A DNA stretch of 64,000 nucleotides from Terriglobia bacterium (GCA_020073215.1 JAIQFO010000002.1:124001-188000); one strand, 5' to 3'. Shown: positions 28,678-38,892, counted from the stretch's first letter. A program made the numbers and translations. The notes: generated by a model from the sequence alone, not told the origin.

Positions 28678-29310
28678 TCACTTCTTCCGGTCCGCCGTTT
28701 TGGCGCGCGTACGCTTGCGCAGGAATTGTTCGAACGATTCGCGGCTGGCGATCTGATCGAGTAGTCTTCGGCGCTCGGCGGCGGGCAGGTTCCGGCGGCA
28801 CAGTTTCTGGCGCATCGCGCCCACCTGCTCGACCCAAGCACCATACTCCGATCCGAATTGCCGCTCCAGTTCGATGCGCAAGCGGCGTGCCAGGGCGGGG
28901 CTGCGCCCGTCGGTCGAGATGGCGATTTGCAGGGGCCCGCGGCGCACGACGGCAGGATAAAAAAAGTCGCAGTGTTCCGGATCGTCGACCACATTGCAGA
29001 GCACACCACGCTCAACACACGCTCGGTATACCTCTTCATTGGTCGCGTTGGAGTTGGTGGCGGCGACCGTCAGGAAGGCGTGTTCCACGTCCGCGGGCAG
29101 GAAGCGGCGGCGGCGCCAAATCAGTTTACCAGCGCGGGCTTGCGACTGAATCCAGTCCGCCGCACGCGGGCCGATCACAATCACTTGTGCGCCGCTGGCC
29201 AAAAGACCGGTTGCCTTCCCGGCAGCGATTTTGCCTGCGCCGACCACCACACACTTCTTCGCTTTCAGCTTCACGAGAATGGGAAACAGGGACACGTCAG
29301 CGCATTTCAT
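28678..29310 (-). CDS. Precorrin-2 dehydrogenase / sirohydrochlorin ferrochelatase (siroheme synthase, CysG N-terminal/Met8 type)
   Basis: LFPILVKLKAKKCVVVGAGKIAAGKATGLLASGAQVIVIGP; ERGVLCNVVDDPEHCDFFYPAVVRRGPLQIAISTDGRSPALARRLR. Confidence 0.92.
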   Translation of the reverse strand: MKCADVSLFPILVKLKAKKCVVVGAGKIAAGKATGLLASGAQVIVIGPRAADWIQSQARAGKLIWRRRRFLPADVEHAFLTVAATNSNATNEEVYRACVERGVLCNVVDDPEHCDFFYPAVVRRGPLQIAISTDGRSPALARRLRIELERQFGSEYGAWVEQVGAMRQKLCRRNLPAAERRRLLDQIASRESFEQFLRKRTRAKTADRKK

Positions 29311-29592
29311 GCTGCAGTAGATAGTAGCGCAAACGCTCCATGACGATTACGGCGAGGACTTCTCGCCATCGGCGGGGCGGGTGGGGACGCCCGCCGGACA
29401 GCCGCCGGGACGGCGGCGCTACTCTCATTGCTTGAATCACGCTCTCGACTCGTCGCGTCCTCACACCGTCACTGCGAAAACCGTTAAGTCTACTGGGGGG
29501 TGATGTGCAGTTCGTGCTGGCGGGCTCTCCTGAAAGCACCGCCGCGCCCACTACCAAAGTAACTTCCTTATCTCGGATATCTAACCTAACTA

Positions 29593-29608
29593 ACATACTA
29601 GAGTATGT
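29593..29608. promoter_or_regulatory. 16-bp palindrome ACATACT-AG-AGTATGT in the cysG/dsrA divergent region
   Basis: Perfect 7-bp arms; about 210 bp upstream of the dsrA ATG. Confidence 0.4.
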
Positions 29609-29658
29609 CGATATAGGGTTGTAACCCGCTGTAATTGCACGCTCAAGGAGCATCAGAC

Positions 29659-29684
29659 TCACGTCAAACGGTGACGTGGGTCAC
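29659..29684 (-). promoter_or_regulatory. Tripartite motif site S5, reverse orientation: GTGA-CCCACG-TCAC-CGTTTGAC-GTGA (12/12)
   Basis: Plus strand reads TCACGTCAAACGGTGACGTGGGTCAC; 137 bp upstream of the dsrA ATG. Confidence 0.6.
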
Positions 29685-29728
29685 TGTAATCCGCCCTAGC
29701 GCCAAGGCATAGTCATTCCGGTAGCAAA

Positions 29729-29758
29729 TCACAGACAAGTGTGTTGTCCGGTCTGTGA
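29729..29758 (+). promoter_or_regulatory. Inverted repeat in the dsrA leader (TCACAGAC ... GTCTGTGA)
   Basis: Perfect 8-bp arms, 14-nt loop; 62 bp upstream of dsrA. Confidence 0.45.
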
Positions 29759-29820
29759 GAGGAAGAAAGGCTGTTCAAGAAAGACTGTCGAGCCAGGTTT
29801 TACCCCAAGGAGACAAGTTT

Positions 29821-31020
29821 ATGGCGGATGGTAGCAACGGTAAGCCCAAAACGGAACTGCTGGACCAGCTAGAGAAGGGGCCCTGGCCAAGTTTCGTCAA
29901 AGAAATCAAGCAAGCCTGCGAAACCAGCGACGCGCCCAAAGATCTGTTGGGTCAGCTGGAACTCTCATACAAAGAAAAGAAGGGACACTGGAAACACGGC
30001 GGACTGGTGGGAGTGCTGGGGTACGGTGGTGGCGTCATTGGCCGCTACAGCGACCTCCCCGAGCAGTTCCCGAAAGTCGCCCACTTCCACACCATGCGCA
30101 TCAACCATCCCGCCGGATGGTTCTACACCAGCGACGCGCTGCGCACGATCTGCGATATCTGGGAGAAGCACGGTTCCGGCCTTACCAATATGCACGGTTC
30201 CACCGGTGACCTGGTTCTTCTGGGCACCACGACCGACCAGCTCGAGCCTACTTTCCAGGAACTCGCCCACGCCGGTTTCGATCTAGGCGGGTCGGGTTCC
30301 GACCTGCGCACCCCGTCCTGTTGTGTCGGCCAGGCGCGCTGTGAGTGGGCCTGCTATGACACGATGAAGCTCTGCTACAACCTGACGATGAACTACCAGG
30401 ACGAACTCCATCGTCCCGCGTTCGCCTACAAGTTCAAGATCAAAGCGGCAGGCTGTCCGAATGATTGCGTCGCCTCCATCGCGCGCGCCGACTGTTCCGT
30501 AATCGGCACCTGGAAAGACGACATTCAGGTGGACGAGGGCGAAGTCGCGAAGTATGCGGCCGGCGGTCTCGACATCCAGAAAGAGGTTTGCAGCCTCTGC
30601 CCCAGCAAGTGCATGGACTGGAACGGCAAGAAGCTCGCCATTGAGAATCGCGAATGCGTGCGCTGCATGCACTGCATCAACGTGATGCCCAAGGCGCTGC
30701 GTCCGGGCAAAGAACGCGGCGCAGTGGTTCTGATCGGCGCCAAGGCTCCCATCATGCAAGGCGCTTTGCTCTCTTCGGTCCTGATCCCCTTCGTCCCCGC
30801 CGACGAAATCGAGGATACGCTGAAGGAACTCTTCACCCGCATTTGGGAGTTCTGGGACGAGTACGGCAGGAGCCGCGAGCGCGTCGGAGAACTGATCCAA
30901 CGCGTGGGCATGCCCGCTTTCCTCGAAGGCATCGGTTTGGATCCCGCTCCAGAAATGGTGTCGGCGCCCCGAGACAACCCATATATCTATTTCCAGAACG
31001 TACAAGGGGGTGACAAATGA
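29821..31020 (+). CDS. dsrA: Dissimilatory sulfite reductase subunit alpha
   Basis: [66 protein letters not shown]; start ATG with AAGGAG at -13. Confidence 0.97.
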   Translation: MADGSNGKPKTELLDQLEKGPWPSFVKEIKQACETSDAPKDLLGQLELSYKEKKGHWKHGGLVGVLGYGGGVIGRYSDLPEQFPKVAHFHTMRINHPAGWFYTSDALRTICDIWEKHGSGLTNMHGSTGDLVLLGTTTDQLEPTFQELAHAGFDLGGSGSDLRTPSCCVGQARCEWACYDTMKLCYNLTMNYQDELHRPAFAYKFKIKAAGCPNDCVASIARADCSVIGTWKDDIQVDEGEVAKYAAGGLDIQKEVCSLCPSKCMDWNGKKLAIENRECVRCMHCINVMPKALRPGKERGAVVLIGAKAPIMQGALLSSVLIPFVPADEIEDTLKELFTRIWEFWDEYGRSRERVGELIQRVGMPAFLEGIGLDPAPEMVSAPRDNPYIYFQNVQGGDK

Positions 31021-32099
31021 GCACGACTGCCCAACCCAGACTCACCGACATCGGCCCGCCATCCTACGACAAATTCCTGTCTCCGCTGATCAAGAAGAAC
31101 TACGGCAAGTGGAAATATCACGAGAACGTGGCCCCTGGCGTTCTCTGCCATGTGAGCGAGTCGGGCGACCGTCTGTACTCGGTGCGTGCCGCCTCACCGC
31201 GGCTGACCAGCATCCAGACGTTGCGCTTTTTCGCTGATCTCGCGGACAAATACTGCGGCGGCTACCTTCGCTTCACCAGCCGCAACAATGTTGAGTTCCT
31301 GCTCGAAGACAAAACGAAGATCGAGCCGCTCAAGAAGGTACTGGCTGCGTCCGGGTTCCCGGTCGGGGGCACGAACAACGCGATCAGCAACATCGTCCAC
31401 ACCCAGGGCTGGGTGCATTGCCACTCGGCCGCCACGGATGCTTCGGGCATCGTGAAGTGCGTCATGGACGCGCTCTGCGACCGCTTTACGCATGAGGACC
31501 TGCCCGCGAAGCTGCGCATCGCTCTGGCTTGCTGCCTCAACATGTGCGGCGCCGTGCATTGCTCCGATATCGCCATCCTCGGCGTCCATCGTCTGCCGCC
31601 GAAGATCAACCATCAAAGCCTTCCCAAAGTGTGCGAGGTCCCGACGCTGATCTCGTCATGTCCTACCGGCGCCATTCGTCCGGCGACCGTCGAGGGCAAG
31701 AGCTCGGTCGAGGTAATCGCGGAACAGTGCATGTACTGCGGCAACTGCTATACGGTCTGCCCAGCCATGCCCCTGGCCGATCCCGAGAACGATGGCTTGT
31801 CGATCTGGGTGGGCGGCAAGGTGAGCAACGCCCGCAGCACGCCGAAATTCTCCAAGCTGGCGATTCCCTTCCTGCCCAACAATCCGCCGCGCTGGCCCGA
31901 AGTGGTGAACGCGGTGACCAACATTGTGGAGGTGTACGCCAAGCACGCCCGCAAACATGAACGCATGGGAGAGTGGATTGAGCGCGTCGGCTGGCCGCGT
32001 TTCTTTGAGCTAACCGGGATCGAGTTCACTCGCTATCACATTGATGACTTCAAACACGCCGGTCTGACCTTTGCCCGGTCGGCGCATATCCGTTACTGA
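31017..32099 (+). CDS. dsrB: Dissimilatory sulfite reductase subunit beta
   Basis: [11 protein letters not shown]-type motif ([15 protein letters not shown]), [43 protein letters not shown]; overlaps dsrA. Confidence 0.97.
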   Translation: MSTTAQPRLTDIGPPSYDKFLSPLIKKNYGKWKYHENVAPGVLCHVSESGDRLYSVRAASPRLTSIQTLRFFADLADKYCGGYLRFTSRNNVEFLLEDKTKIEPLKKVLAASGFPVGGTNNAISNIVHTQGWVHCHSAATDASGIVKCVMDALCDRFTHEDLPAKLRIALACCLNMCGAVHCSDIAILGVHRLPPKINHQSLPKVCEVPTLISSCPTGAIRPATVEGKSSVEVIAEQCMYCGNCYTVCPAMPLADPENDGLSIWVGGKVSNARSTPKFSKLAIPFLPNNPPRWPEVVNAVTNIVEVYAKHARKHERMGEWIERVGWPRFFELTGIEFTRYHIDDFKHAGLTFARSAHIRY

Positions 32100-32116
32100 A
32101 AGCGCGGAGAAGGAAC

Positions 32117-32560
32117 ATGGCTACCAAGATCACCAAGGCTGCCGAGGACGTGGAAGAACTCAAGACCACGTTACGGCGCTGGCAGCAGATTGAAGACCAA
32201 AGCGTTGCCCAGACGTCGGCCATCATGGCCAGAACGCACAACCCGCTCATCCAGTTGGTCATGGAGATCATTCGCCAGGACTCAACCATGCACAAGCGGG
32301 TGCAGCAGGTGATCTTGGACAGCCTGGACAAACAGGCTTTCAGCCTGACCCCGGAAGAATTGGGCGATGTCTGGGACCTGATCGAGAAACACGCAGCCGC
32401 GGAAAAGGAAACCATCGAACTGGCGGAGAAGGCGCGGAAGAATTGCCGGTTGTTCGTGCAGCGGCATCTTCTGACTTACCTCACCGAAGATGAACTCAAG
32501 CATGATCGCCTTCTCAACCAGCTCGAAGATTTCAAACGCAAACTTTATCCCTACGTTTGA
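32117..32560 (+). CDS. All-helical, ferritin-like(?) protein of unknown function inside the dsr operon
   Basis: 147 aa, E/H-rich helices (EIIRQDSTMHKR, EKHAAAEKETIE, EDELKHDRLLNQLE); not DsrD, DsrE/F/H or DsrC. Confidence 0.5.
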   Translation: MATKITKAAEDVEELKTTLRRWQQIEDQSVAQTSAIMARTHNPLIQLVMEIIRQDSTMHKRVQQVILDSLDKQAFSLTPEELGDVWDLIEKHAAAEKETIELAEKARKNCRLFVQRHLLTYLTEDELKHDRLLNQLEDFKRKLYPYV

Positions 32561-32569
32561 GGATGGGCG

Positions 32570-34234
32570 ATGGGTCTATTTAAGGACGTCAAGAAACCGG
32601 TCATCAAATCGGGCACGGGCAGCAGCGAAATCAGTCCGCTGCGCCCGCGCTACATCCCGAAAGCCGCCCCGTGCGCCGGTCATTGCCCGAACGGCAACGA
32701 GATTCGCGAACTGCTGACCACCATTGCGCAGGCTGAGGCTTACGGCCGCACCAACGAACAGGCATTCGAGCTGGTCTGGCAGCGGATCGCCGAACGCAAC
32801 CCCTTCCCTGCTGTCTGCGGGCGCGTCTGTCCCCACCCTTGTGAGGATGCGTGCAACCGCAACGCGAAAGACGGTGGAGTCGCGATCAACGCGGTCGAAC
32901 GCTTCATTGGCGACTTCGGCATCAGCAAGAATCTGAAGCTCCCGCGGCTGAACAATAATAATGAGAAGCGCGCGGAACGAGTTGCCGTCGTCGGCGCCGG
33001 CCCGGCGGGGCTATCATGCGCCTACCAATTGGCGCGCCGTGGATACCCCGTCACCGTATTCGAAGCGTTCCCACAGGCGGGAGGAATGTTGCGCTATGGC
33101 ATCCCGCGATATCGCCTGCCGCGCGAGGTGCTGGACAAGGAAATCCAGAGCATTCTCGATGTCGGCGTCGAGCTGAAGTGCGACTGCATGATCGGCCGCG
33201 ATATTTCGGTCGGCGAATTGCGCCAGCAATATCAGGCCGTGTTCGTCGGAATTGGCGCGCAGAAAGGCATTAAGCTCAGGGTACCCGGCGAAGATGCGCC
33301 TAACGTATTCAGCGGAACCGATTTCCTCAATCTGGTCAATCGCGGAGACAAAGTCGACGTCGGGAAGAAAGTCATCGTGATCGGCGGAGGCGACACCGCG
33401 ATTGACGCCGCCCGCGTCAGCAAGCGGCTGGGCGCAGAGGTGACGCTGCTCTATCGCCGCACCCATGCCGAAATGCCCGCCGTCAAGAGCGAGATCGAAG
33501 GCGCGCTCGAAGAAGGCATCAAGATCGAATTCCTGGCCGCGCCGACCGAAATCCTGCAGAAGGACGGACGCGCTGTGGGCATGCGCTCGATTCGCATGAC
33601 GCTCGGCGAACCGGATGCCTCGGGCCGTCCGCGCCCAGTGCCGCAGCCCGGCAGCGAGTTCGAGATGGAAGCATCTTGCGTCATCGCCGCCATCAGCCAG
33701 GAGCCCGATTTCCAGGGCTTCGACAATCTGCACTCCGGCAAGGACTGGATCAAGACCGCCGACTTCGGGGCCACTCCGATCGACGGCATCTACGCCGGCG
33801 GTGACGATACCGAACTCGGTTTGGTCACCATCGCCATCTCCCAGGGCCGATTCGCGGCCGAAGCGATCGATGCGCGGTTCCGCGGCGTCCCGCTCGAAAA
33901 ACTCCCGCCGCCGCCGATGATCACGAAAGAAAAGATCAAGCTCGATTGGTACCAGCCGGCGGAGCGGCACGAGCGCAAGCACGTCGCCGTCGCTGAGCGC
34001 GAGCCCGACACCGAAATCGAATTCGGCCTCTCCGAAGCCGAGGTCGTCGCGGAAGCCAAGCGCTGCATGTCGTGCGGCATGTGCATGGATTGCGAGACCT
34101 GCTGGATGTACTGCAGCAGCAGTTGTTTTGTGAAGCTGCCGAAAGGCGAACACTACAAAGTCAAACTGGAGTTGTGTAACGGCTGCAAGAAGTGTGCCGA
34201 CGCATGCCCTTGCGGCTATATCGAAATGAACTGA
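32570..34234 (+). CDS. dsrL: DsrL, GltD-like NAD(P)H-dependent flavin Fe-S oxidoreductase
   Basis: CAGHCPNGNEIRELL, CGRVCPHPCEDACNR, VVGAGPAGLSCAYQLARRGYPVTVFE, C-terminal ferredoxin motifs CNGCKKCADACPCGYIE; directly downstream of dsrAB. Confidence 0.88.
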   Translation: MGLFKDVKKPVIKSGTGSSEISPLRPRYIPKAAPCAGHCPNGNEIRELLTTIAQAEAYGRTNEQAFELVWQRIAERNPFPAVCGRVCPHPCEDACNRNAKDGGVAINAVERFIGDFGISKNLKLPRLNNNNEKRAERVAVVGAGPAGLSCAYQLARRGYPVTVFEAFPQAGGMLRYGIPRYRLPREVLDKEIQSILDVGVELKCDCMIGRDISVGELRQQYQAVFVGIGAQKGIKLRVPGEDAPNVFSGTDFLNLVNRGDKVDVGKKVIVIGGGDTAIDAARVSKRLGAEVTLLYRRTHAEMPAVKSEIEGALEEGIKIEFLAAPTEILQKDGRAVGMRSIRMTLGEPDASGRPRPVPQPGSEFEMEASCVIAAISQEPDFQGFDNLHSGKDWIKTADFGATPIDGIYAGGDDTELGLVTIAISQGRFAAEAIDARFRGVPLEKLPPPPMITKEKIKLDWYQPAERHERKHVAVAEREPDTEIEFGLSEAEVVAEAKRCMSCGMCMDCETCWMYCSSSCFVKLPKGEHYKVKLELCNGCKKCADACPCGYIEMN

Positions 34235-34249
34235 CAGAGAGGTGAAACT

Positions 34250-34567
34250 GTGCCGACGTTTGAAGTACACGGAAAATGCTACGCAGTCGATGAGGATGGC
34301 TTTCTGGAAGAACCAACGCTCTGGAACGAAGAAGTTGCCAAGGACTTTGCCGAATCCGAGGCCATCGCAGACCTGAGCCCGGACCACTGGAAGGTCATCA
34401 ACTACATTCGTAATTACTATCTGCAGTTCGGCATTGCTCCCATGATTCGCAAGGTCTGCAAGGAAACCGGATTCAAGCTGAATGAGATCTACAAGCTGTT
34501 TCCGTCCGGGCCGGCGAAGGGCGCATGCAAACTGGCCGGGTTGCCGAAACCGACCGGGTGCGTGTAG
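34250..34567 (+). CDS. dsrC: DsrC sulfur-carrier protein (both C-terminal cysteines present)
   Basis: C-terminus GPAKGACKLAGLPKPTGCV with two conserved Cys. Confidence 0.97.
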   Translation: MPTFEVHGKCYAVDEDGFLEEPTLWNEEVAKDFAESEAIADLSPDHWKVINYIRNYYLQFGIAPMIRKVCKETGFKLNEIYKLFPSGPAKGACKLAGLPKPTGCV

Positions 34568-34575
34568 GGAACGCG

Positions 34576-35013
34576 ATGAGCCCGCGCGATCCCATCGTGG
34601 AGCAGTGGATTGCGAGCGCTCTCCAGTCTTATCCGAGCGCGTCCGTGCCGTTTCTCTCCGCGGAGGATGACCCGTTTCGCAATCCCGTCGGCCACACGCT
34701 GCGCCAGAGTCTCACGACCCTGTTCGACGAATTGCGGGGAAATATGGAAACGGACCGGATCGCACCCGCGTTGGACGCATTGATTCGCATCCGCGCGGTG
34801 CAGGACCTCACCGCCAGCCAGGCGGTGGGGTTCGTGTTCCTGCTGAAACCCATACTGCGCGAGCTCGCGCCCATAGACGCGTCGCTTAACGACCGGATTG
34901 ATCGGCTCGCACTCATGGCGTTTGACAAGTACATGCAGTGTCGGGAGGAACTCGCCGACATCCGGGTGAACGAAGGCCAGCGCAGAATGCACGTGCGGCA
35001 CTCGGCTGGCTGA
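34576..35013 (+). CDS. RsbRD N-terminal-domain-like protein preceding dsrM
   Basis: IVEQWIASALQSYPSASVPFLSAEDDPFRNPVGHTLRQSLTTLFDELRG; position before dsrM as in other dsrMKJOP operons. Start ATG at 34576. Confidence 0.65.
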   Translation: MSPRDPIVEQWIASALQSYPSASVPFLSAEDDPFRNPVGHTLRQSLTTLFDELRGNMETDRIAPALDALIRIRAVQDLTASQAVGFVFLLKPILRELAPIDASLNDRIDRLALMAFDKYMQCREELADIRVNEGQRRMHVRHSAG

Positions 35014-35051
35014 AGAGTCGCTGAGGCAAGAATGGCTGAGGCAAGAATCGT

Positions 35052-36077
35052 ATGAACGTCCTCTATTCGCTGATCGCCGTGTTGCTCGTGGTCCTGGTCG
35101 GCGTCGTGGCAGGACGAGGAGACGCCGGACGCGCCTTCATCGCGGTGGCGGTTCCTTACACTGCGGCGGCGATCTTTCTCGTCGGCCTGTGCTATCGCGT
35201 GCTGCGCTGGGCCTGGACTCCGGTGCCTTTCCGCATCCCCACCACCTGCGGACAGCAGAAATCGCTCCCCTGGATCAAGGCGAACCCCATCGACAACCCT
35301 TCGAGCGGCTGGGGCGTTGTGGCGCGCATGGCTCTTGAGGTGCTGGCTTTCCGCTCGTTGTTCCGCAACAACCAGGCGCGAATCGATAAAGACCGCCTGG
35401 TGTTCGGCGAGAACAAGTTCCTCTGGCTGGGCGCCATCGCCTTCCATTGGGCGCTGCTGATCGTCTTACTTCGACATCTGCGGCTTTTGGTCGAGCCCAT
35501 ACCCGCTTTCGTGCTCACGCTCCAGAAGGTGGACGGCTTTTTCCAGATCACCGCCCCGGATCTGTACGCCTCCGACGTGGTTCTTATCGTCGCGCTTGGG
35601 TACTTGTTGTTCCGGAGATTGCAGGACCCGCTGGTCCGCTACATATCGTTGTTTACCGATTATCTGGCGCTCTTTCTGCTGCTCGGCGTCGGGGTTTCGG
35701 GCGTGCTGATTCGTTATGTGGTGCGCGCCGACATCACCACCATCAAGCAGTTTGCCTTGAGCCTGGCCGCGTTCCATCCGGTCATCCCGCCGGCTCTCAG
35801 TATTGTCTTCCTGGTTCACCTGTTGCTGGTGAGCACGCTGGCCGCCTACTTCCCGTTCAGCAAGCTGGTACACATGGGAGGAGTCTTCCTGAGCCCGACC
35901 CGCAATTTGGCCAATAACAACCGCAGGGTACGTCACATCAACCCCTGGAACTATCCGGTCAAAACCCACAGTTACGCAGAGTGGGAAGAGGAGTTCCGGG
36001 ACAAGATCAAAACCGCGGGGATTCCTCTTGACACCTCGCTGGAGGCCGATCATGCCGGAAAAACTTCTGCAGATTGA
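35052..36077 (+). CDS. dsrM: DsrM, membrane cytochrome b subunit
   Basis: NarI-like multi-TM protein immediately upstream of dsrK. Confidence 0.92.
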   Translation: MNVLYSLIAVLLVVLVGVVAGRGDAGRAFIAVAVPYTAAAIFLVGLCYRVLRWAWTPVPFRIPTTCGQQKSLPWIKANPIDNPSSGWGVVARMALEVLAFRSLFRNNQARIDKDRLVFGENKFLWLGAIAFHWALLIVLLRHLRLLVEPIPAFVLTLQKVDGFFQITAPDLYASDVVLIVALGYLLFRRLQDPLVRYISLFTDYLALFLLLGVGVSGVLIRYVVRADITTIKQFALSLAAFHPVIPPALSIVFLVHLLLVSTLAAYFPFSKLVHMGGVFLSPTRNLANNNRRVRHINPWNYPVKTHSYAEWEEEFRDKIKTAGIPLDTSLEADHAGKTSAD

Positions 36078-37653
36078 ACCAAGGCCCCCGCAGGGCGACT
36101 GGAAGAATCCGAAAGTTGAGTTCCGCAAAGGGGTGTTTTGCTATAGCGCCCTGCCCAAGAACCTGAAGTATCTCGGCCTGCCCAACGCGCGCGAGTGGCA
36201 ACCCTTCAACGCCGACTGGAAGCTGCCGCCCGATTGGAAGCGGATCATCCTCGAGGGCATGAAGGAGCGGCTCAACAAGTACCGCTCCTTCCGCCTGTTC
36301 ATGGACACCTGCGTACGCTGCGGGGCCTGCGCCGATAAGTGCCACTTCTACGTTGGCTCGAGCGACCCCAAGAACATGCCGGTGCTGCGCGCGGAGCTGA
36401 TCCGCTCGGTGTATCGCCGCTATTTCACGCTGACGGGCCGCATCTTTGGCGCGCTCGCCGGCGGACGCGAGCTGACCGAAGACGTCATCAAGGAGTGGTA
36501 CTACTACTTCTACCAGTGCACCGAATGCCGCCGCTGCTCGGTGTTCTGCCCGTACGGCATTGACACGGCCGAAATCACCATGATGGGGCGCGAGTTGCTG
36601 ACCCTGATCGGCTGCAACATCAACTGGGTGCTCGAACCCGCCGCCAACTGTTTTCGCACGGGCAATCACCTTGGAATTCAGCCGCATGGATTCAAAGACA
36701 GCATCGACTTCGCCGCCGATGAATTGTCGGAGATCGTCGGCATCCCGATCGAAGTCCCGATCAACCGCAAGGGCGCGGAAATTCTTTTTGTGATGCCGTC
36801 GGCCGACTACTTCGGCACTCCCCACTACTACACGTTGCTCGGTTATCTGGCGCTGTTCAAGGAAATCGGCCTGGACTATACCGTCAGTGCGTTTGCCTCC
36901 GAAGGCGGTAACTTCGGCCTGTTCACTTCGCACGAAATGATGAAGCGGCTCAACGCCAAGATCTACGACGAGGCGAAACGGCTGGGCGTGAAGTGGATCC
37001 TGGGCGGCGAGTGCGGACACATGTGGCGTGTGCTCCATCAGTACATGAGCACGATGAACGGCCCGGCGGATTTTCTGGAAGCGCCGGTCTCTCCGATTAC
37101 CGGCACCGTCTTCGAGAACGCGCGCTCCACCAAAATGGTGCACATCTGCGAGTTCACCGCCGACCTTATCCATAACGGCAAGTTGAAGCTCGATCCCAGC
37201 CGCAACGACAAGTTGAAAGTCACGTTCCATGACTCCTGCAACACGGCGCGGGGGATGGGAATTCTGGAAGAACCTCGCTACATCATCAGGAACGTCTGCA
37301 ACAACTTCTACGAGATGCCGGAAAACACCATCCGCGAGCAGACCTTCTGCTGCGGCAGCGGCAGCGGCCTAGGCACCGACGAAAACCTGGAGATGCGCCT
37401 GCGGGGCGGCTTCCCGCGCGCGAACGCGGTCAAGTACGTGAAAGAGAAACACGGCGTCAACCTGCTGGCTTGCATTTGCGCCATCGACAAGGCCACCCTC
37501 CCCGGACTGATGGATTACTGGGTCGGAGGAATTGAGGTCGCAGGCGTCCATGAGTTGCTGGGCAACGCCCTGGTCATGACGGGCGGGAAGGAACGCACCA
37601 CCGATCTCCGGGGTGAGCCGCTCGTGAGCGAGGAGGAGGCCGTCCATGCATGA
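36052..37653 (+). CDS. dsrK: DsrK, HdrD-like Fe-S subunit
   Basis: CVRCGACADKCHFY, CTECRRCSVFCPYGID, CCG-type motifs FHDSCNTARG and TFCCGSGSGLG. Confidence 0.94.
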   Translation: MPEKLLQIEPRPPQGDWKNPKVEFRKGVFCYSALPKNLKYLGLPNAREWQPFNADWKLPPDWKRIILEGMKERLNKYRSFRLFMDTCVRCGACADKCHFYVGSSDPKNMPVLRAELIRSVYRRYFTLTGRIFGALAGGRELTEDVIKEWYYYFYQCTECRRCSVFCPYGIDTAEITMMGRELLTLIGCNINWVLEPAANCFRTGNHLGIQPHGFKDSIDFAADELSEIVGIPIEVPINRKGAEILFVMPSADYFGTPHYYTLLGYLALFKEIGLDYTVSAFASEGGNFGLFTSHEMMKRLNAKIYDEAKRLGVKWILGGECGHMWRVLHQYMSTMNGPADFLEAPVSPITGTVFENARSTKMVHICEFTADLIHNGKLKLDPSRNDKLKVTFHDSCNTARGMGILEEPRYIIRNVCNNFYEMPENTIREQTFCCGSGSGLGTDENLEMRLRGGFPRANAVKYVKEKHGVNLLACICAIDKATLPGLMDYWVGGIEVAGVHELLGNALVMTGGKERTTDLRGEPLVSEEEAVHA

Positions 37654-38068
37654 TCGGCCTATGATTTTCGCGGGTCTGCTTGTCTTTGTGGGCTTATTTA
37701 CGTTTCCGTTGTGGTACGGACACGCTGGCAAACCCTCGCCCCTAGCGCCCGACATCAAGCTGCCGGCACAGGATAAAGCCAAGCAGTGCGTGGCGCCGCT
37801 CGACTACATGCGTAACTCGCACATGCAACTGCTGGTGAACTGGAGAGAAGAAGTTGTGCGCCAGGACCAACGCCAGTTCACGGCGTATACGGGCAAGGTT
37901 TACGACAAGAGCCTCACCCGAACCTGCCTTACCCAATGTCATACGAACAAGGCGGAGTTCTGTGACCGCTGTCACACCTACGCCGGGGTCTCCGGGCCCT
38001 ACTGCTGGGACTGCCACATCGACACGAAGTTGACCGCCAGGAGCACGGCGTCCAGGAGTACACCATGA
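37646..38068 (+). CDS. dsrJ: DsrJ, periplasmic triheme cytochrome c
   Basis: KQCVAPLDYMRNSHMQLL; heme motifs CLTQCH, CDRCH, CWDCH. Confidence 0.92.
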   Translation: MHDRPMIFAGLLVFVGLFTFPLWYGHAGKPSPLAPDIKLPAQDKAKQCVAPLDYMRNSHMQLLVNWREEVVRQDQRQFTAYTGKVYDKSLTRTCLTQCHTNKAEFCDRCHTYAGVSGPYCWDCHIDTKLTARSTASRSTP

Positions 38069-38826
38069 AGATCACGAGAAAAGACTTTCTGCGCCTCTCC
38101 GGTCTTGGCCTGCTGGCCGTGGTGGGGAAGAAAGCGGTGCGCGCAATCACCGAGGCCGCGCCTTCGGCCGCCCCTCGGAAGACGAAACAGTGGGGCATGG
38201 TGATTGACCTAGCGAAATGCCGTCAAGAAGCGGGATGCACCGATTGCATCAAGGCCTGCAACAAGGCACACAACATCCCGCAAATCTCGGACCCCGCTCA
38301 CGAGGTGAAGTGGATCTGGAATCAGCCCTTTGAGACCGTGTTCCCGCTGCTCAAGACCGACTATACCAAGCAGGCCTACACCGGCCATCCCATCGCGGTC
38401 ATGTGCAACCACTGCGCCAATCCGCCCTGCGTGCGGGTCTGCCCCACCCAGGCAACCTGGAAGCGCGAGGAAGACGGCATCGTAATGATGGATTGGCATC
38501 GCTGCATCGGCTGCCGCTATTGCATGGCGGCCTGTCCGTATGGTTCGCGCAGTTTCAACTGGCAGGACCCGCGGCCGGCGATTGCTTCCTTCAACCCCGA
38601 CTTTCCCACCCGCACCAAAGGTGTGGTGGAGAAATGCAATTTCTGCGAAGAACGCCTGGCCCGCGGCGAGCGTCCGGCATGCCTGGAAGCCTGCCCGGAA
38701 AAAACCATGATCTTCGGCGATCTGATGGATCCCGATTCAGAACCGCGCCAACTGCTGCGCACCCGTTTCGCGTTGCAGCGCGAGCCGGAGTTAGGTACGA
38801 GTCCTTCGGTGTATTACCTGGTGTGA
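38065..38826 (+). CDS. dsrO: DsrO, periplasmic ferredoxin-like Fe-S subunit
   Basis: Signal-like N-terminus, CMVIDLAKC-type Fe-S motifs (CRQEAGCTDCIKACN; CNHCANPPCVRVCPTQA; CIGCRYCMAACPYG). Confidence 0.93.
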   Translation: MKITRKDFLRLSGLGLLAVVGKKAVRAITEAAPSAAPRKTKQWGMVIDLAKCRQEAGCTDCIKACNKAHNIPQISDPAHEVKWIWNQPFETVFPLLKTDYTKQAYTGHPIAVMCNHCANPPCVRVCPTQATWKREEDGIVMMDWHRCIGCRYCMAACPYGSRSFNWQDPRPAIASFNPDFPTRTKGVVEKCNFCEERLARGERPACLEACPEKTMIFGDLMDPDSEPRQLLRTRFALQREPELGTSPSVYYLV

Positions 38827-38892
38827 GTGCGCCGGGGGTGAGTGGATTTGTGTGGAATGGATTGGTGTTAGTGGATTTGGTGTGAGTCGATT

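Noticed and set aside
33014-34387. 457-aa minus-strand ORF
   Set aside because: Antisense to dsrL; no plausible family.
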